Below the pieces are notes generated by a model. That model saw only the letters and a program-made list of their open reading frames with translations, was not told where the DNA came from and did no database searches. Source: Pseudomonadota bacterium (GTDB lineage: Bacteria > SAR324 > XYD2-FULL-50-16 > JAHJRI01). Taken from it: a stretch of DNA of 64,000 nucleotides. The DNA is taken from positions 14,361-78,360 of the forward strand of contig JAKSDL010000183.1 of assembly GCA_022360105.1 (NCBI GenBank), written 5' to 3'. The translations under genes and the position numbers were made by a program. Below are positions 35,079 through 43,781 of this stretch, in pieces (the first letter of the stretch is position 1; each line of letters starts with the position of its first letter).

Positions 35079-36260
35079 ATGAAAGATGTTGTGATAGTTA
35101 GTGCCGTAAGAACGGCTGTGGGGAATTTTCAGGGGGGACTATCAGGATTTACAGCTACCGAACTCGGAGGGCTGGTAATAGAGGAATCGGTAAAACGTGC
35201 CGGGATAGGCAAGGAACATGTTGATGAAGTGATTATGGGGAACGTGGTTCCCACAGGGTTGGGACAGAACCCTGCCCGCCAGGCCATGATCAAGGCTGCT
35301 TTGCCGATGGAAGGAGGTGCCATCACAGTAAACAAGGTATGTGGGTCAGGGTTAAAGGCTGCAATGCTGGCAGACCAGGCAATTAAATGTGGTGATGCGG
35401 ACGTGATTGTTGCCGGTGGGATGGAAAACATGTCCAATATCCCTTATTATTTGGAAAAAGCCAGAACCGGTTATCGGATGGGTCATGCCAGCATGGTTGA
35501 CACCATGGTACACGATGGCCTTTGGGATGTGGTCAATGATTACCACATGGGACATACAGCTGATCTGGTTGCCAAAAAGTTTGACGTCTCCAGGGAAGAG
35601 ATGGATCAGTACTCGCTGGAATCAAATGAAAAAGCGGTTGATGCCCAATCAAAAGGCCTGTTCGATCAGGAAGTCCTGTCGCTTACCATCAAACCGCGCA
35701 AGGGCGAACCATTCCAATTCAACACTGACGAAGGTCCCCGAAAAACTGACCTGGAAAGCTTAGGCAGACTTAAACCGGCCTTCAATAAAGACGGCAGGGT
35801 GACAGCCGGCAATGCATCAAAAATAAGTGACGGAGCTTCCTGTGTGATGATGATGTCAAAAGATAAGGCTGCTGAATTGGGATTAAAACCCCTGGCGAAA
35901 GTAATTGCCCAGGCTGCCGCTGGAATCGAACTGCCGGATGTACTGGTAGCCCCCATAAATTCCATTCCCAAGGTACTGAATAAGGCCGGGCTTAATCTGG
36001 ATGATATCGGCTTACATGAGATCAACGAAGCATTTGCAGCTTCTTCCCTGGCGATTATCAAAGAACTGGGGATCGATGCCAGGCTGGTAAACATAAATGG
36101 AGGAGCCATTGCAATCGGGCATCCCATAGGTTGCTCGGGAGCAAGGGTTTTAACTACTTTGATCCATGCCATGAAACTGAAAGATGTTCGCTACGGCATG
36201 GCTTCACTTTGTCTCGGCGGTGCAGAAGCTGTTTCAATGATTCTAGAAAACATCAATTAA
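35079..36260 (+). CDS. Acetyl-CoA acetyltransferase (thiolase)
   Basis: This is a 393-residue thiolase of usual length. The nucleophile is Cys88 in VNKVCGSGLKA. The signature GGMENMSNIPYYL lies near residue 115, the NEAF block is HEINEAFAASSL, and the C-terminal catalytic His is in GGAIAIGHPIGCSGARVL followed by Cys in SLCLGGAEA. All key residues are present. The reaction is condensation of two acetyl-CoA to acetoacetyl-CoA, or its reverse in beta-oxidation and ketone-body or polyhydroxybutyrate metabolism. The next thiolase lies 370 bp downstream, so the genes are tandem but not tightly coupled. An inverted-repeat leader precedes this gene. Confidence 0.92.
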   Translation: MKDVVIVSAVRTAVGNFQGGLSGFTATELGGLVIEESVKRAGIGKEHVDEVIMGNVVPTGLGQNPARQAMIKAALPMEGGAITVNKVCGSGLKAAMLADQAIKCGDADVIVAGGMENMSNIPYYLEKARTGYRMGHASMVDTMVHDGLWDVVNDYHMGHTADLVAKKFDVSREEMDQYSLESNEKAVDAQSKGLFDQEVLSLTIKPRKGEPFQFNTDEGPRKTDLESLGRLKPAFNKDGRVTAGNASKISDGASCVMMMSKDKAAELGLKPLAKVIAQAAAGIELPDVLVAPINSIPKVLNKAGLNLDDIGLHEINEAFAASSLAIIKELGIDARLVNINGGAIAIGHPIGCSGARVLTTLIHAMKLKDVRYGMASLCLGGAEAVSMILENIN

Positions 36261-36630
36261 ACAACCATTAGTTTCAGGAATACCCACATACAAGTCGTGA
36301 CAGGGAACTGTCACATATTACATGCGGGGTCAAAATTTTATAAGTGCTTAACTAAGATTATTTTGGATGGAATACAAACGGTACGGCGGATTTGCACCAA
36401 TGTCATCTGGAGAAGAGAATTAGGACAGATTGTCATCCTGAGCGGATGTGAAGGACCTGTCAAAGCCCTTGAGAGATTCTTCGCTATGCTCAGAATGACA
36501 TCTTGGCCGGTTTTGCTTGACAAAATGACATTGATGTTAGGACCGCCATACCGTTTGGTGATAAAAACAGCCTGAATTAAGCGCATATAGGTTGATGTTC
36601 CCGTAAACAATTCCATGAGGAGAAGCAGAC
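36261..36630. other. Intergenic region between tandem thiolases
   Basis: This 370-bp stretch holds a REP-like repeat at 36431-36500 and a short perfect hairpin GTGACA-GGGAAC-TGTCAC at 36297-36314. No coding frame is supported. The ribosome site of the second thiolase (GAGGAG) lies at the right end. Confidence 0.5.
36431..36500 (+). repeat. REP-like palindromic repeat, copy 1
   Basis: The unit begins TGTCATCCTGAGCGG and ends GCTCAGAATGACA, so its ends are inverted repeats with one mismatch over 13 bp. The layout is that of repeats with the TGTCATCCTGAGC...CTCAGAATGACA frame seen between genes in many bacteria. A degenerate copy lies inverted at 39057-39122. Confidence 0.6.
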
Positions 36631-37911
36631 ATGAAAGAGGTGGCAATTGTAAGTGCTGTGAGAACAGCCATCGGTAATTTTGGAGGAAGTTTGCAAACAG
36701 TTCCGGTGGTTGATCTGGGTGCTGCAGTAATCAAGGAATCTATGGTCAGAGCCGGTTGCAGACCTTCCATCGATGAAAAACTGGAAGCAGCCGGACCGGA
36801 TAAACTGAAGAACAAATCATCCGAAGTGGAGGAGCGTTACAACAAATGGGACGATGCCTTAAAAGCAATCAAGGTTGATGAAGTCATCATGGGGAATGTG
36901 GTGCAATCCGGACAGGGACAGAACACAGCCCGTCAGGCTTGCATTAGATCCGGTCTGGCAAAGGAAACAGGCGCTTTTACCGTCAACAAAGTATGTGCAT
37001 CAGGCCTCAAAGCCATTGCTCTGGCCACTCAAGCCATCATGACCGGAGATGCTGAGGTGATGGTTGCCGGCGGTATGGAAAATATGAGCCAGATACCCTT
37101 CGCATTACCCAGCACTCGTTGGGGAGCCCGAATGGGCAATGCCGATATGGTTGATCTGATGATCAATGACGGTCTCTGGGAAGGTTTTTACGGATACCAC
37201 ATGGGAATAACAGCCGAGAATATTGCTGAACTTTACAATATTTCCAGAGAGGATCAGGATGCCATGGCACTGAGCAGTCACCAAAGAGCTTTGAAGGCTA
37301 TCTCTGATGGGACGTTTCAGAGGGAAATTGTTCCCATTTCTGTTCCTCAACGGAAAAAAGATCCTATTCTGTTTGATACGGATGAGCGCCCAATGGAAAC
37401 CAGCACCGAAAAAATGGGCAAACTAAAACCGGCTTTTAAGAAGGATGGTTCTGTCACCGCAGGTAATGCTTCCGGAATTAACGATGCAGCGGCTGCTTTG
37501 GTGTTGATGAGCAGGGAAAAGGCCGAATCTCTGGGTCTGGAAATAAAAGCCATTGTGAAAGGGTATGATTTTGGTGGAATTGATCCTGCCTACATGGGAC
37601 TGGGTCCGATTCCGGCAATCAGAAAATTGCTGGGTAAACTGGAGATGACACTCAGCGATATAGACCTCTTCGAATTGAATGAGGCATTCGCTTCCCAGGC
37701 ACTGGCTTGTATGCGAGAACTGGAGATCAGTGCAGAAGTAACAAACATTTATGGCGGAGCTATTTCACTGGGTCATCCCATCGGCTGTTCCGGCGCCAGA
37801 ATCGTAGTTACATTGTTGAATGCCCTTGAGCAAACCAATTCCAAAAGAGGATTAGCATCTCTCTGTATTGGTGGTGGTTTGGGTGCTGCTATGGTTTTCG
37901 AACGTCCGTAA
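36631..37911 (+). CDS. Thiolase with an extra N-terminal insertion
   Basis: This 426-residue thiolase is longer than usual by about 34 residues. The extra part lies at about residues 43-80 (CRPSIDEKLEAAGPDKLKN, then SSEVEERYNKWDDALKA) between the first helix and the conserved VDEVIMGNVVQSG. It is charged and helical. The rest is normal: the nucleophile is Cys122 in VNKVCASGLKA, followed by GGMENMSQIPFAL, LNEAFASQAL, GGAISLGHPIGCSGAR and SLCIGGGLG. It is diverged from the upstream thiolase, so the pair is paralogous rather than duplicated recently. Reaction likely acetoacetyl-CoA or longer 3-ketoacyl-CoA thiolysis. A terminator lies after it. Confidence 0.88.
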   Translation: MKEVAIVSAVRTAIGNFGGSLQTVPVVDLGAAVIKESMVRAGCRPSIDEKLEAAGPDKLKNKSSEVEERYNKWDDALKAIKVDEVIMGNVVQSGQGQNTARQACIRSGLAKETGAFTVNKVCASGLKAIALATQAIMTGDAEVMVAGGMENMSQIPFALPSTRWGARMGNADMVDLMINDGLWEGFYGYHMGITAENIAELYNISREDQDAMALSSHQRALKAISDGTFQREIVPISVPQRKKDPILFDTDERPMETSTEKMGKLKPAFKKDGSVTAGNASGINDAAAALVLMSREKAESLGLEIKAIVKGYDFGGIDPAYMGLGPIPAIRKLLGKLEMTLSDIDLFELNEAFASQALACMRELEISAEVTNIYGGAISLGHPIGCSGARIVVTLLNALEQTNSKRGLASLCIGGGLGAAMVFERP

Positions 37912-37937
37912 TCCGGGATTCTTTCCTTTCCAATTCG

Positions 37938-37980
37938 GTTCCCGCCCGGCAGCTTCCTCATATTCGGCGGGAGCTTTTCT
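37938..37980 (+). terminator. Rho-independent terminator after the second thiolase
   Basis: GTTCCCGCC at 37938-37946 pairs with GGCGGGAGC at 37966-37974 (one G-T pair) around a 19-nt loop, and TTTTCT follows. Position and strand fit termination of the thiolase transcript. Confidence 0.65.
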
Positions 37981-38061
37981 CTCCTCCCCATGCATTTGAC
38001 AGACTTTCATCGAACTGGTTAACCTACCAATTCAACTTGGTTAACGAATAAAGAGAGCAAA

Positions 38062-38988
38062 ATGAAGCGCCAACTTATTGAATTACTGCAGAAAAAACCT
38101 GGTGAATTTATTTCCGGGGAAGAACTTAGCCAAAACCTTGGAATTTCCAGGGTTTCGATCTGGAAACATATCAAGAAACTTCAGGAGCTTTCTTATCAAA
38201 TAGAATCAGGCCCTACAGGTTATAAACTGATAAGTTCTCCGGATTCACTCTACCCATGGGAATTTGGCGATAAGGAAGAATTGATTCACTATTTCGAAGA
38301 AGTCGATTCAACCATGTCTGAAGCCAAACGACTTGCGCGTAAGGATTGTCCGCCTTACACGGTTGTGATCGCAGAAAGGCAGTCAAAAGGCAGGGGTAGA
38401 TTGCAAAGAACATGGTTTTCGGATGACGGGGGGTTGTTTTTCACCCTGGTCTTAAGACCTAAAATCCCTGCTATGATGATGAGCAGATACAGTTTTGCGG
38501 CCTCTCTTTGCCTGGCATTGATTATTCAACGTGAATTGGGAATCGAAGCCAGGGTTAAATGGCCAAATGATATCCTGGTTGACGATAAAAAAATTTGTGG
38601 CATGCTGGCAGAAATGGAGATGGAATCGGACATGGTTTCATTTCTCAACATCGGCATAGGACTTAATGTGAACAACAACCCCTCAATCAATGAGCCCAAT
38701 GCCACATCCCTCAGTATCCTTGCCGGAAAAAGGCTTTCCCGCAAAAAAATACTGGCATCGTTTCTTGACGAGATGAAGCTCCTGTTGTCTCAGCCTGATC
38801 TGAACCAAATCATCCCCCAATGGAAGCAGCATACCATTACCTTAAATAGAACAGTCAAAGTCATGACGACTTCCGAAGAATGGGAGGGCGTGGCTGTTGA
38901 TATCGACGAAAACGGAGCGTTGATTTTGAAGCAGTCAGATGATTCGTTACAAAAAGTATACTTCGGTGATTGTTTTCATCAGGCTTAG
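38062..38988 (+). CDS. birA: Bifunctional biotin ligase and biotin operon repressor
   Basis: This 308-residue protein has an N-terminal helix-turn-helix (GEELSQNLGISRVSIWKHIKKLQ) at about residues 19-40, then a biotin protein ligase domain. It has the adenylate-binding loop ERQSKGRGRLQRTW, VKWPNDILVDDKKICGML and IGIGLNVNNNP, the classic ligase blocks. It forms biotinyl-AMP, transfers biotin to a carrier Lys, and in the adenylate-bound form represses biotin genes. The next genes encode a biotin uptake system, which supports the regulatory role. I could not find a convincing palindromic operator in the 236-bp gap before bioY. No biotin synthesis gene is in the window. Confidence 0.93.
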   Translation: MKRQLIELLQKKPGEFISGEELSQNLGISRVSIWKHIKKLQELSYQIESGPTGYKLISSPDSLYPWEFGDKEELIHYFEEVDSTMSEAKRLARKDCPPYTVVIAERQSKGRGRLQRTWFSDDGGLFFTLVLRPKIPAMMMSRYSFAASLCLALIIQRELGIEARVKWPNDILVDDKKICGMLAEMEMESDMVSFLNIGIGLNVNNNPSINEPNATSLSILAGKRLSRKKILASFLDEMKLLLSQPDLNQIIPQWKQHTITLNRTVKVMTTSEEWEGVAVDIDENGALILKQSDDSLQKVYFGDCFHQA

Positions 38989-39056
38989 TGCAACGGTTTC
39001 AGGCTGAATCGCTTTAAAATAGCCGGTAGCGCATCTGTACTTTGTTAATAGTAAGG

Positions 39057-39122
39057 TTTGCATGTTCGGAACAGATTGTCTCTAGGGCCATGACAGATCC
39101 TACACTATCGTACAGGATGACA
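39057..39122 (-). repeat. REP-like palindromic repeat, degenerate copy 2
   Basis: Read on the minus strand this starts TGTCATCCTG and matches copy 1 (36431) at 29 of the first 38 positions without gaps; the outer half is more diverged. It lies in the gap between birA and bioY, in opposite orientation to copy 1. Confidence 0.45.
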
Positions 39123-39224
39123 TGCAATCTCAACCTTTTTAGCTGAATGAAAATGTGCTTTCAGCGGAATAAAGCAAGTCTAAACATTACAAATTCATCA
39201 AAATTCACTTTAGGAGGTTTTTCC

Positions 39225-39812
39225 ATGTCCACATCAGCTACTCAACTTCGAAATACTGTTTACTCCTCCTTAATGGCTGCATTGATTGCTGCTGGCGGAT
39301 TTATTGCGATTCCCGTGGGTCCGGTTCCAATAACCCTCCAGACTCTTTTTATTTTTCTTGCAGGTCTCCTGCTGGGTATGAAATGGGGCGCTGCTTGCGT
39401 AGGCATTTACTTGTTAGCCGGAGGATTGGGTTTGCCTGTTTTTGCTGCCGGCAAGGGAGGTTTTGCTGTATTTGCCGGTCCTACAGGTGGCTATCTGGTT
39501 GGCTTTTTAATGGCTGTTTTTTTAATTGGAATAGTAACTGACAGTTTAGATAAAAGAACCGACCTATCCGGAAGCAAGCGCTTTGTTTTCGATTTGCTTG
39601 CAGTGTTGATTGGATCAGCCGCAATTTACGCCGTAGGTGTTCCCTGGTTAAAGAATGTAACCGGAATGCCCTGGCAAAAGGCATTTATGGTAGGAGCAGT
39701 GCCATTCCTTCCCGGAGCCGGTATCAAAATAATTGCAGCTGTCATTATTGGCAAAGCCGTAAGACCTGCATTTGGAAGATCAAATATCACAACCGATCAA
39801 ACAGCAGTATAA
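39225..39812 (+). CDS. bioY: Biotin transporter substrate-binding subunit BioY
   Basis: This is a 195-residue protein from the ATG at 39225, preceded by AGGAGG at 39212-39217; the longer frame to 39147 has no ribosome site. It has six hydrophobic segments. The family pattern is clear: VGPVPITLQTLFIFLAGLLLG, in parts, then GGLGLPVFAAGKGG and FAGPTGGYLVGF. BioY is the S component of an ECF transporter and binds biotin with high affinity in the inner membrane. It is followed by its ATPase (23 bp) and T component (overlapping), giving a full biotin uptake module next to birA. Confidence 0.93.
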   Translation: MSTSATQLRNTVYSSLMAALIAAGGFIAIPVGPVPITLQTLFIFLAGLLLGMKWGAACVGIYLLAGGLGLPVFAAGKGGFAVFAGPTGGYLVGFLMAVFLIGIVTDSLDKRTDLSGSKRFVFDLLAVLIGSAAIYAVGVPWLKNVTGMPWQKAFMVGAVPFLPGAGIKIIAAVIIGKAVRPAFGRSNITTDQTAV

Positions 39813-39835
39813 AGAACAGCCCCATCTGATTTACC

Positions 39836-40585
39836 ATGTCACACATTGAAATCAAAAATTTAGGACACAGGTTCCCTAATGGTCACTGGGGAATCAACGA
39901 GATAAACCTTTCAGTAGAACAAGGTAGTTTCGTGATCATTGCCGGCAAAAACGGATCTGGCAAAACTACCTTTTGTCGACATCTAAATGGGCTGTTGTCC
40001 CCAACAACCGGCTCCATAACGATTGATGGGTTGCATGTGGAAAAATACCCGGAAAAAGCCCGCCGCAAGGTGGGAATGGTGTTTCAAAATGCGAATGCTC
40101 AAATAGTTGGTGAGACGGTCTACAGCGACGTCGCGTTTGGTCCTGAAAACCTCGGATTAAAGAGGGCGGCTATCAACCAGAGAGTTGAGGAATCGCTTGA
40201 ACTAACGGGCTTAACGGGAAAAGAGCTCCAATCTCCCCACACACTTTCCGGGGGAGAAAAAAGAAAACTGGCCATTGCCGGTGTCCTGGCTATGAATCCG
40301 GACATTCTGATTTTTGACGAACCCTTCTCCAACCTGGATTATCCTGGCTCAATATTGATCTTAAAGCAGATCCTTGATCTTCACGAAAGCGGGCACACCA
40401 TATTTATTGTAACCCATGAATTGGAAAAGACCGTGGCCTGCGCCTCTCAAATTGTGTTATTCGAAAATGGCTCCATCGTTAAAACCGGCTCTCCCCTGGA
40501 AATACTGGAAATCGTCGAACAATATGGCGTGCGGCTTCCTTGCTCGGCCAAGCTTGGACAAGGTATTCAATCATGGCTGAATTGA
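39836..40585 (+). CDS. bioM: Biotin ECF transporter ATPase BioM
   Basis: This 249-residue ABC ATPase has Walker A GKNGSGKTT at about residues 37-45, Q-loop GMVFQNANAQIVGETV, signature LSGGEKRKLAIAG, Walker B ILIFDEPFSNLD and the H-loop THE. The YSDVAFGPENLGL block after the Q-loop is the EcfA/CbiO hallmark. It powers the BioY/BioN complex. The end of the gene overlaps bioN by 13 bp, implying translational coupling. In this module a single ATPase serves as homodimer. Confidence 0.92.
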   Translation: MSHIEIKNLGHRFPNGHWGINEINLSVEQGSFVIIAGKNGSGKTTFCRHLNGLLSPTTGSITIDGLHVEKYPEKARRKVGMVFQNANAQIVGETVYSDVAFGPENLGLKRAAINQRVEESLELTGLTGKELQSPHTLSGGEKRKLAIAGVLAMNPDILIFDEPFSNLDYPGSILILKQILDLHESGHTIFIVTHELEKTVACASQIVLFENGSIVKTGSPLEILEIVEQYGVRLPCSAKLGQGIQSWLN

Positions 40586-41328
40586 TAGTTTTAAGCTACA
40601 GACCCGGAACCAGTTATTTACATAAACTTGATATTCGCTGCAAATTGTTTGTTTTGCTGCTTATCAACTTTTTATCTTTCAAAGCAACCTCGCAATTTTT
40701 AGGGCTGATTTCCATATTGTTGGTTGGGTTGTACATCTGGCAGAAAATCCCGTTGAAATCGACTCTCTTCCAAACCCGTCTGTTTTTCCTGCTTTTGTTG
40801 TTTGTGTTTTGCACCAGGTCCGTTTTTACCCCGGGAGATCCCCTGTTCAAAATTGCCGACATCGTTGTGACTCAACAAGGTCTTGTTTCCGGAGCTTTCT
40901 ACTGCTGGCGGCTTTTGGTGGTTTTAATCGGTGGTATCCTCCTGATATCCACATCCCAAACCTTGGAAATCAAGACAGCAATCCAGTGGTTTTTAAAACC
41001 GATTCCCCTGGTTCCGGAAAAAAGAGTTGCCATGATGATCAGCTTAATGATCCGTTTCCTGCCGCTGATTCTGGAACAGGCGGATGAGATATCCGACGCT
41101 CAGAAAGCAAGGGGAATCGAGCGGGTAAAAAATCCTGTGAGAAGACTTTCCTTGTTTACAATCCCTTTGTTGCGCAAGTTTTTGAATACTGCGGATCGAC
41201 TGATACTGGCAATGGAATCCAGATGTTACTCGGAACAAAGGACAGACCCCGAATTGAAGTTTTCCAGGAATGATATCATCGTATTGGTCATGGCAACGAG
41301 CTACACCATTACTGCGTTCCTTTTGTAG
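40573..41328 (+). CDS. bioN: Biotin ECF transporter T component BioN
   Basis: The start is placed at the ATG at 40573 (MAELIVLSYRPGTSYLHKLD), which lies within the last codons of bioM; an upstream TTG at 40540 only extends the frame. The 251-residue protein has about five membrane helices and the family's coupling helices with Ala-Arg-Gly (DAQKARGIERVKN), where ARG contacts the ATPase. The TSYLHKLDIRCKL N-terminus is typical of EcfT. It is the last gene of the module. Confidence 0.9.
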   Translation: MAELIVLSYRPGTSYLHKLDIRCKLFVLLLINFLSFKATSQFLGLISILLVGLYIWQKIPLKSTLFQTRLFFLLLLFVFCTRSVFTPGDPLFKIADIVVTQQGLVSGAFYCWRLLVVLIGGILLISTSQTLEIKTAIQWFLKPIPLVPEKRVAMMISLMIRFLPLILEQADEISDAQKARGIERVKNPVRRLSLFTIPLLRKFLNTADRLILAMESRCYSEQRTDPELKFSRNDIIVLVMATSYTITAFLL

Positions 41329-41472
41329 ATGGCTACCTGCCCTAATCTTACAACTATACCCCAAGAATCATTGAACTTTACGAAGGTCTAAGAATACGAT
41401 ATTAATAAAAATATTCTAAGGTCGATAAAACATGCATGAGGGCGAACGGAATCGGATGACCACGGAGGAATA

Positions 41473-42123
41473 ATGATCAGTATATTTGGAAAGATCGCGA
41501 AAATGGAAAGAGATGTGAAATCCTATCTCTACCATGTGCAGCGTTCCGCCCTGATATTTGACGAAGCGATGCAGGAATATATGAAGGATGATGTAGCCCG
41601 CTTCGAGATCAGGTTGGATGAAATTGGCAAACTGACATCAGATGCCAATCGGCTGAGAAGGAAAGTCAGGGATAAGCTATACGAACATATGTTGATACCG
41701 GAAGTTCGCGGGGATGTCTGGGACCTGCTGGAATCCCTCGCCAAGGTGATCGACGTAACTAAAAAAATTATGGAGAATTACTCCTTTGAAAAACCAAAGA
41801 TCCCCGACTTTGTCAAAGCCGATTTCCTTAACATGTCCGAGTATATCACCAAAACGGTAGAGGAACTGGTTAACGCTGTATCCGCTTACTTTTCCAATAT
41901 CACCATGGTTACGGAATTCTCCAATAAGGTTTTCTTTTATGAAAACGAAGTGGATAAACTCGAAGATACCATAAAAAAAGTTGTATTTTCCACGGATAAA
42001 CTCAATACGCTGGCAGAACGTATTCAATTAAGATATTTTGCAGAAAAAATGGCACTGGTAAGTGATGTTGCAGAAACTGTCTGTGAAAAACTGTCGGTGT
42101 TTGCCATCAAACGGGAGATTTAA
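41473..42123 (+). CDS. DUF47/PhoU-like accessory protein of a phosphate transporter
   Basis: This is a 216-residue, all-helical protein with a predicted four-helix layout. DRLEDTIKK-type acidic stretches (VDKLEDTIKKVVFST) and the EARFEKLFDEI-like N-terminal MISIFGKIAKMERDV, then KLTSDANRLRRKVRD, match DUF47 proteins related to PhoU. Such proteins sit next to PiT transporters and are thought to regulate or assist them. Here the PiT gene starts 12 bp later, so the assignment rests on both sequence and context. The acidic helix faces could bind metal clusters. Confidence 0.85.
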   Translation: MISIFGKIAKMERDVKSYLYHVQRSALIFDEAMQEYMKDDVARFEIRLDEIGKLTSDANRLRRKVRDKLYEHMLIPEVRGDVWDLLESLAKVIDVTKKIMENYSFEKPKIPDFVKADFLNMSEYITKTVEELVNAVSAYFSNITMVTEFSNKVFFYENEVDKLEDTIKKVVFSTDKLNTLAERIQLRYFAEKMALVSDVAETVCEKLSVFAIKREI

Positions 42124-42135
42124 GGGAGAATGACC

Positions 42136-43185
42136 ATGATGGCAGTGCTGTTTTTTCTATCCAGCGGCTTGTTTTTAGGCTGGTCCCTGGGAGCTAACGA
42201 TGCAGCGAATGTATTTGGTACGGCAGTCGCTTCGCGTATGATTAAATTCACCACAGCGGCGGCAATCTGCAGCGTTTTTGTGATTATCGGCGCAGTTGCA
42301 GGCGGAACCGGAGCTTCCATCACTCTCGGTAAACTCGGATCGATCAATACCCTGGCAGGAGCTTTCACTGTTGCACTTGCAGCGGCGTTTACCGTCTTGG
42401 TGATGACACGTCTGACCCTGCCCGTGTCCACATCTCAAGCAGTTGTTGGAGCCATAATCGGCTGGAACTTCTTTGTCGGAGTGCACACCGACGTGGCAGT
42501 TCTTTCCAAAATTGTAGGAACCTGGATATTCAGTCCGATACTTTCCATGATTTTCGCTATCATTCTGTATTTAATTGCCCGCATTTATGTAAAAAACTCC
42601 CGGATTCACCTTTTCAGGCAGGATTCACGAACCAGGGTGGCATTGATTCTACTGGGCGCTTTTGGTTCTTATAGTCTGGGAGCCAACAATATAGCCAATG
42701 TAATGGGTGTGTTTGTGCCGTCCTCTCCTTTTCAAGCTTTTTCCGTTGAGGGGTTAATCTCATTTACTGCCGCACAGCAGTTGTTTTTACTGGGTGGAAT
42801 TGCCATAGCTGTTGGTGTCTTCACGTATTCAAGAAGAGTCATGGAGACTGTCGGCAGTAACATCTATACCCTGTCCCCGATTACTGCATTGATCGTTGTT
42901 GCCTCATCTTCATTGGTATTGTTTATTTTCTCATCCAGGGAATTAAACGAACTGCTGATGTTTCTGAATCTTCCGCAAATACCGCTCGTTCCGGTATCCA
43001 GCTCACAAGCTGTTGTGGGAGCTGTTATTGGGATTGGCCTGGCAAAGGGAGGCAGGAATATTCATCTGGATGTGATAGGCCGCATTAGCCTGGGATGGGT
43101 GAGTACACCAGCGATATCCGCAGTTATCGCTTACATATCTCTCTTTTTCATGCAGAACGTTTTTATGAACCAGGTTTATCAATAG
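42136..43185 (+). CDS. PiT-family inorganic phosphate transporter
   Basis: The 349-residue membrane protein has about ten helices and two internally related halves. The first half carries GWSLGANDAANVFGTAV near the N-terminus and the second SLGANNIANVMGVF. Both contain the PiT GANDxANxxG signature, the second with Asn for Asp. The SSSQAVVGAVIGIG loop near the end is also typical. It transports phosphate with a proton or metal-phosphate complex. The start at 42136 is chosen because GGGAG lies 7 bp upstream; an ATG at 42130 is too close to that site. It is co-transcribed with the DUF47 gene. Confidence 0.9.
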   Translation: MMAVLFFLSSGLFLGWSLGANDAANVFGTAVASRMIKFTTAAAICSVFVIIGAVAGGTGASITLGKLGSINTLAGAFTVALAAAFTVLVMTRLTLPVSTSQAVVGAIIGWNFFVGVHTDVAVLSKIVGTWIFSPILSMIFAIILYLIARIYVKNSRIHLFRQDSRTRVALILLGAFGSYSLGANNIANVMGVFVPSSPFQAFSVEGLISFTAAQQLFLLGGIAIAVGVFTYSRRVMETVGSNIYTLSPITALIVVASSSLVLFIFSSRELNELLMFLNLPQIPLVPVSSSQAVVGAVIGIGLAKGGRNIHLDVIGRISLGWVSTPAISAVIAYISLFFMQNVFMNQVYQ

Positions 43186-43186
43186 C

Positions 43187-43774
43187 TTATTTAGCTTTTA
43201 AATAACCTTTGTCAACCGCATCATGGAACAGCTTTTCGGCATACCTGGCAAGTTCCTTTGACCCTTCTTTTATGGGATCATTCAAGGTTAAGACACGATC
43301 GAGTGTGATCCCGTGTTGTTTCCAGCTTCTGCCTTCAGTATGATAGGAGTGCAAGGCGGGCATAAATCGATCCAGAGCATAAGCGAATTTCGCTTCGTTG
43401 GTCTCACAAGCTTCATATTCCTCCCAGATATCCCTGAATTCTTTTTCCTGATCAGCCGGTAACAGGCCAAACAGGCGATCTGCAGCCCTGGATTCTCTTT
43501 CTGCCTTATTTGCATTGCCTTCGGTATCAAAAAAATAGGTATCGCCTGCATCGATTTCGACAATGTCATGTAAAATCAGAATTTTCATCACTCGCAACAG
43601 ATCCACCTCCAAATCGGAGTGCTCAAGCAAGGTCATAGCCAGTAAAGCGACATGCCAGCTATGTTCAGCGGAGTTTTCCAAACGATCCGCTCCAACTAAA
43701 AAGGAGCGACGTATCACCCCCTTTAACCTGTCCACTTCCAGGATAAATTGGATCTGCTTTTCCAGACGGTTCAT
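43187..43774 (-). CDS. HD-domain phosphohydrolase (YfbR/HDDC2-like)
   Basis: This 195-residue protein has the metal-binding HD residues in the usual order: the first His in SAEHSWHVALLAM, the HD pair in ILILHDIVEIDAGD, and a late Asp in ALDRFMPALHSY. The SAEHSWHVA start is typical of 5'-deoxynucleotidases (YfbR) and HDDC2. It could hydrolyse deoxynucleoside monophosphates, perhaps cleansing the nucleotide pool. The gene follows the cupin gene by 7 bp, so they form a two-gene operon, and its stop lies one base from the PiT stop. Confidence 0.85.
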   Translation of the reverse strand: MNRLEKQIQFILEVDRLKGVIRRSFLVGADRLENSAEHSWHVALLAMTLLEHSDLEVDLLRVMKILILHDIVEIDAGDTYFFDTEGNANKAERESRAADRLFGLLPADQEKEFRDIWEEYEACETNEAKFAYALDRFMPALHSYHTEGRSWKQHGITLDRVLTLNDPIKEGSKELARYAEKLFHDAVDKGYLKAK

Positions 43775-43781
43775 GGTTTCC

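Noticed and set aside
36297..36575. 92-residue frame between the thiolases, on the plus strand (and a minus counterpart)
   Set aside because: It runs through the REP-like repeat and has no ribosome site.
38989..39224. BirA operator before bioY
   Set aside because: Looked for a TTGTAAACC-type inverted repeat; only isolated half-site-like fragments, with wrong spacing, were found.
41380..41435. Palindrome around AGAATA...TATTCT before the DUF47 gene
   Set aside because: Only six bases pair before a mismatch, which is expected by chance in an AT-rich stretch.
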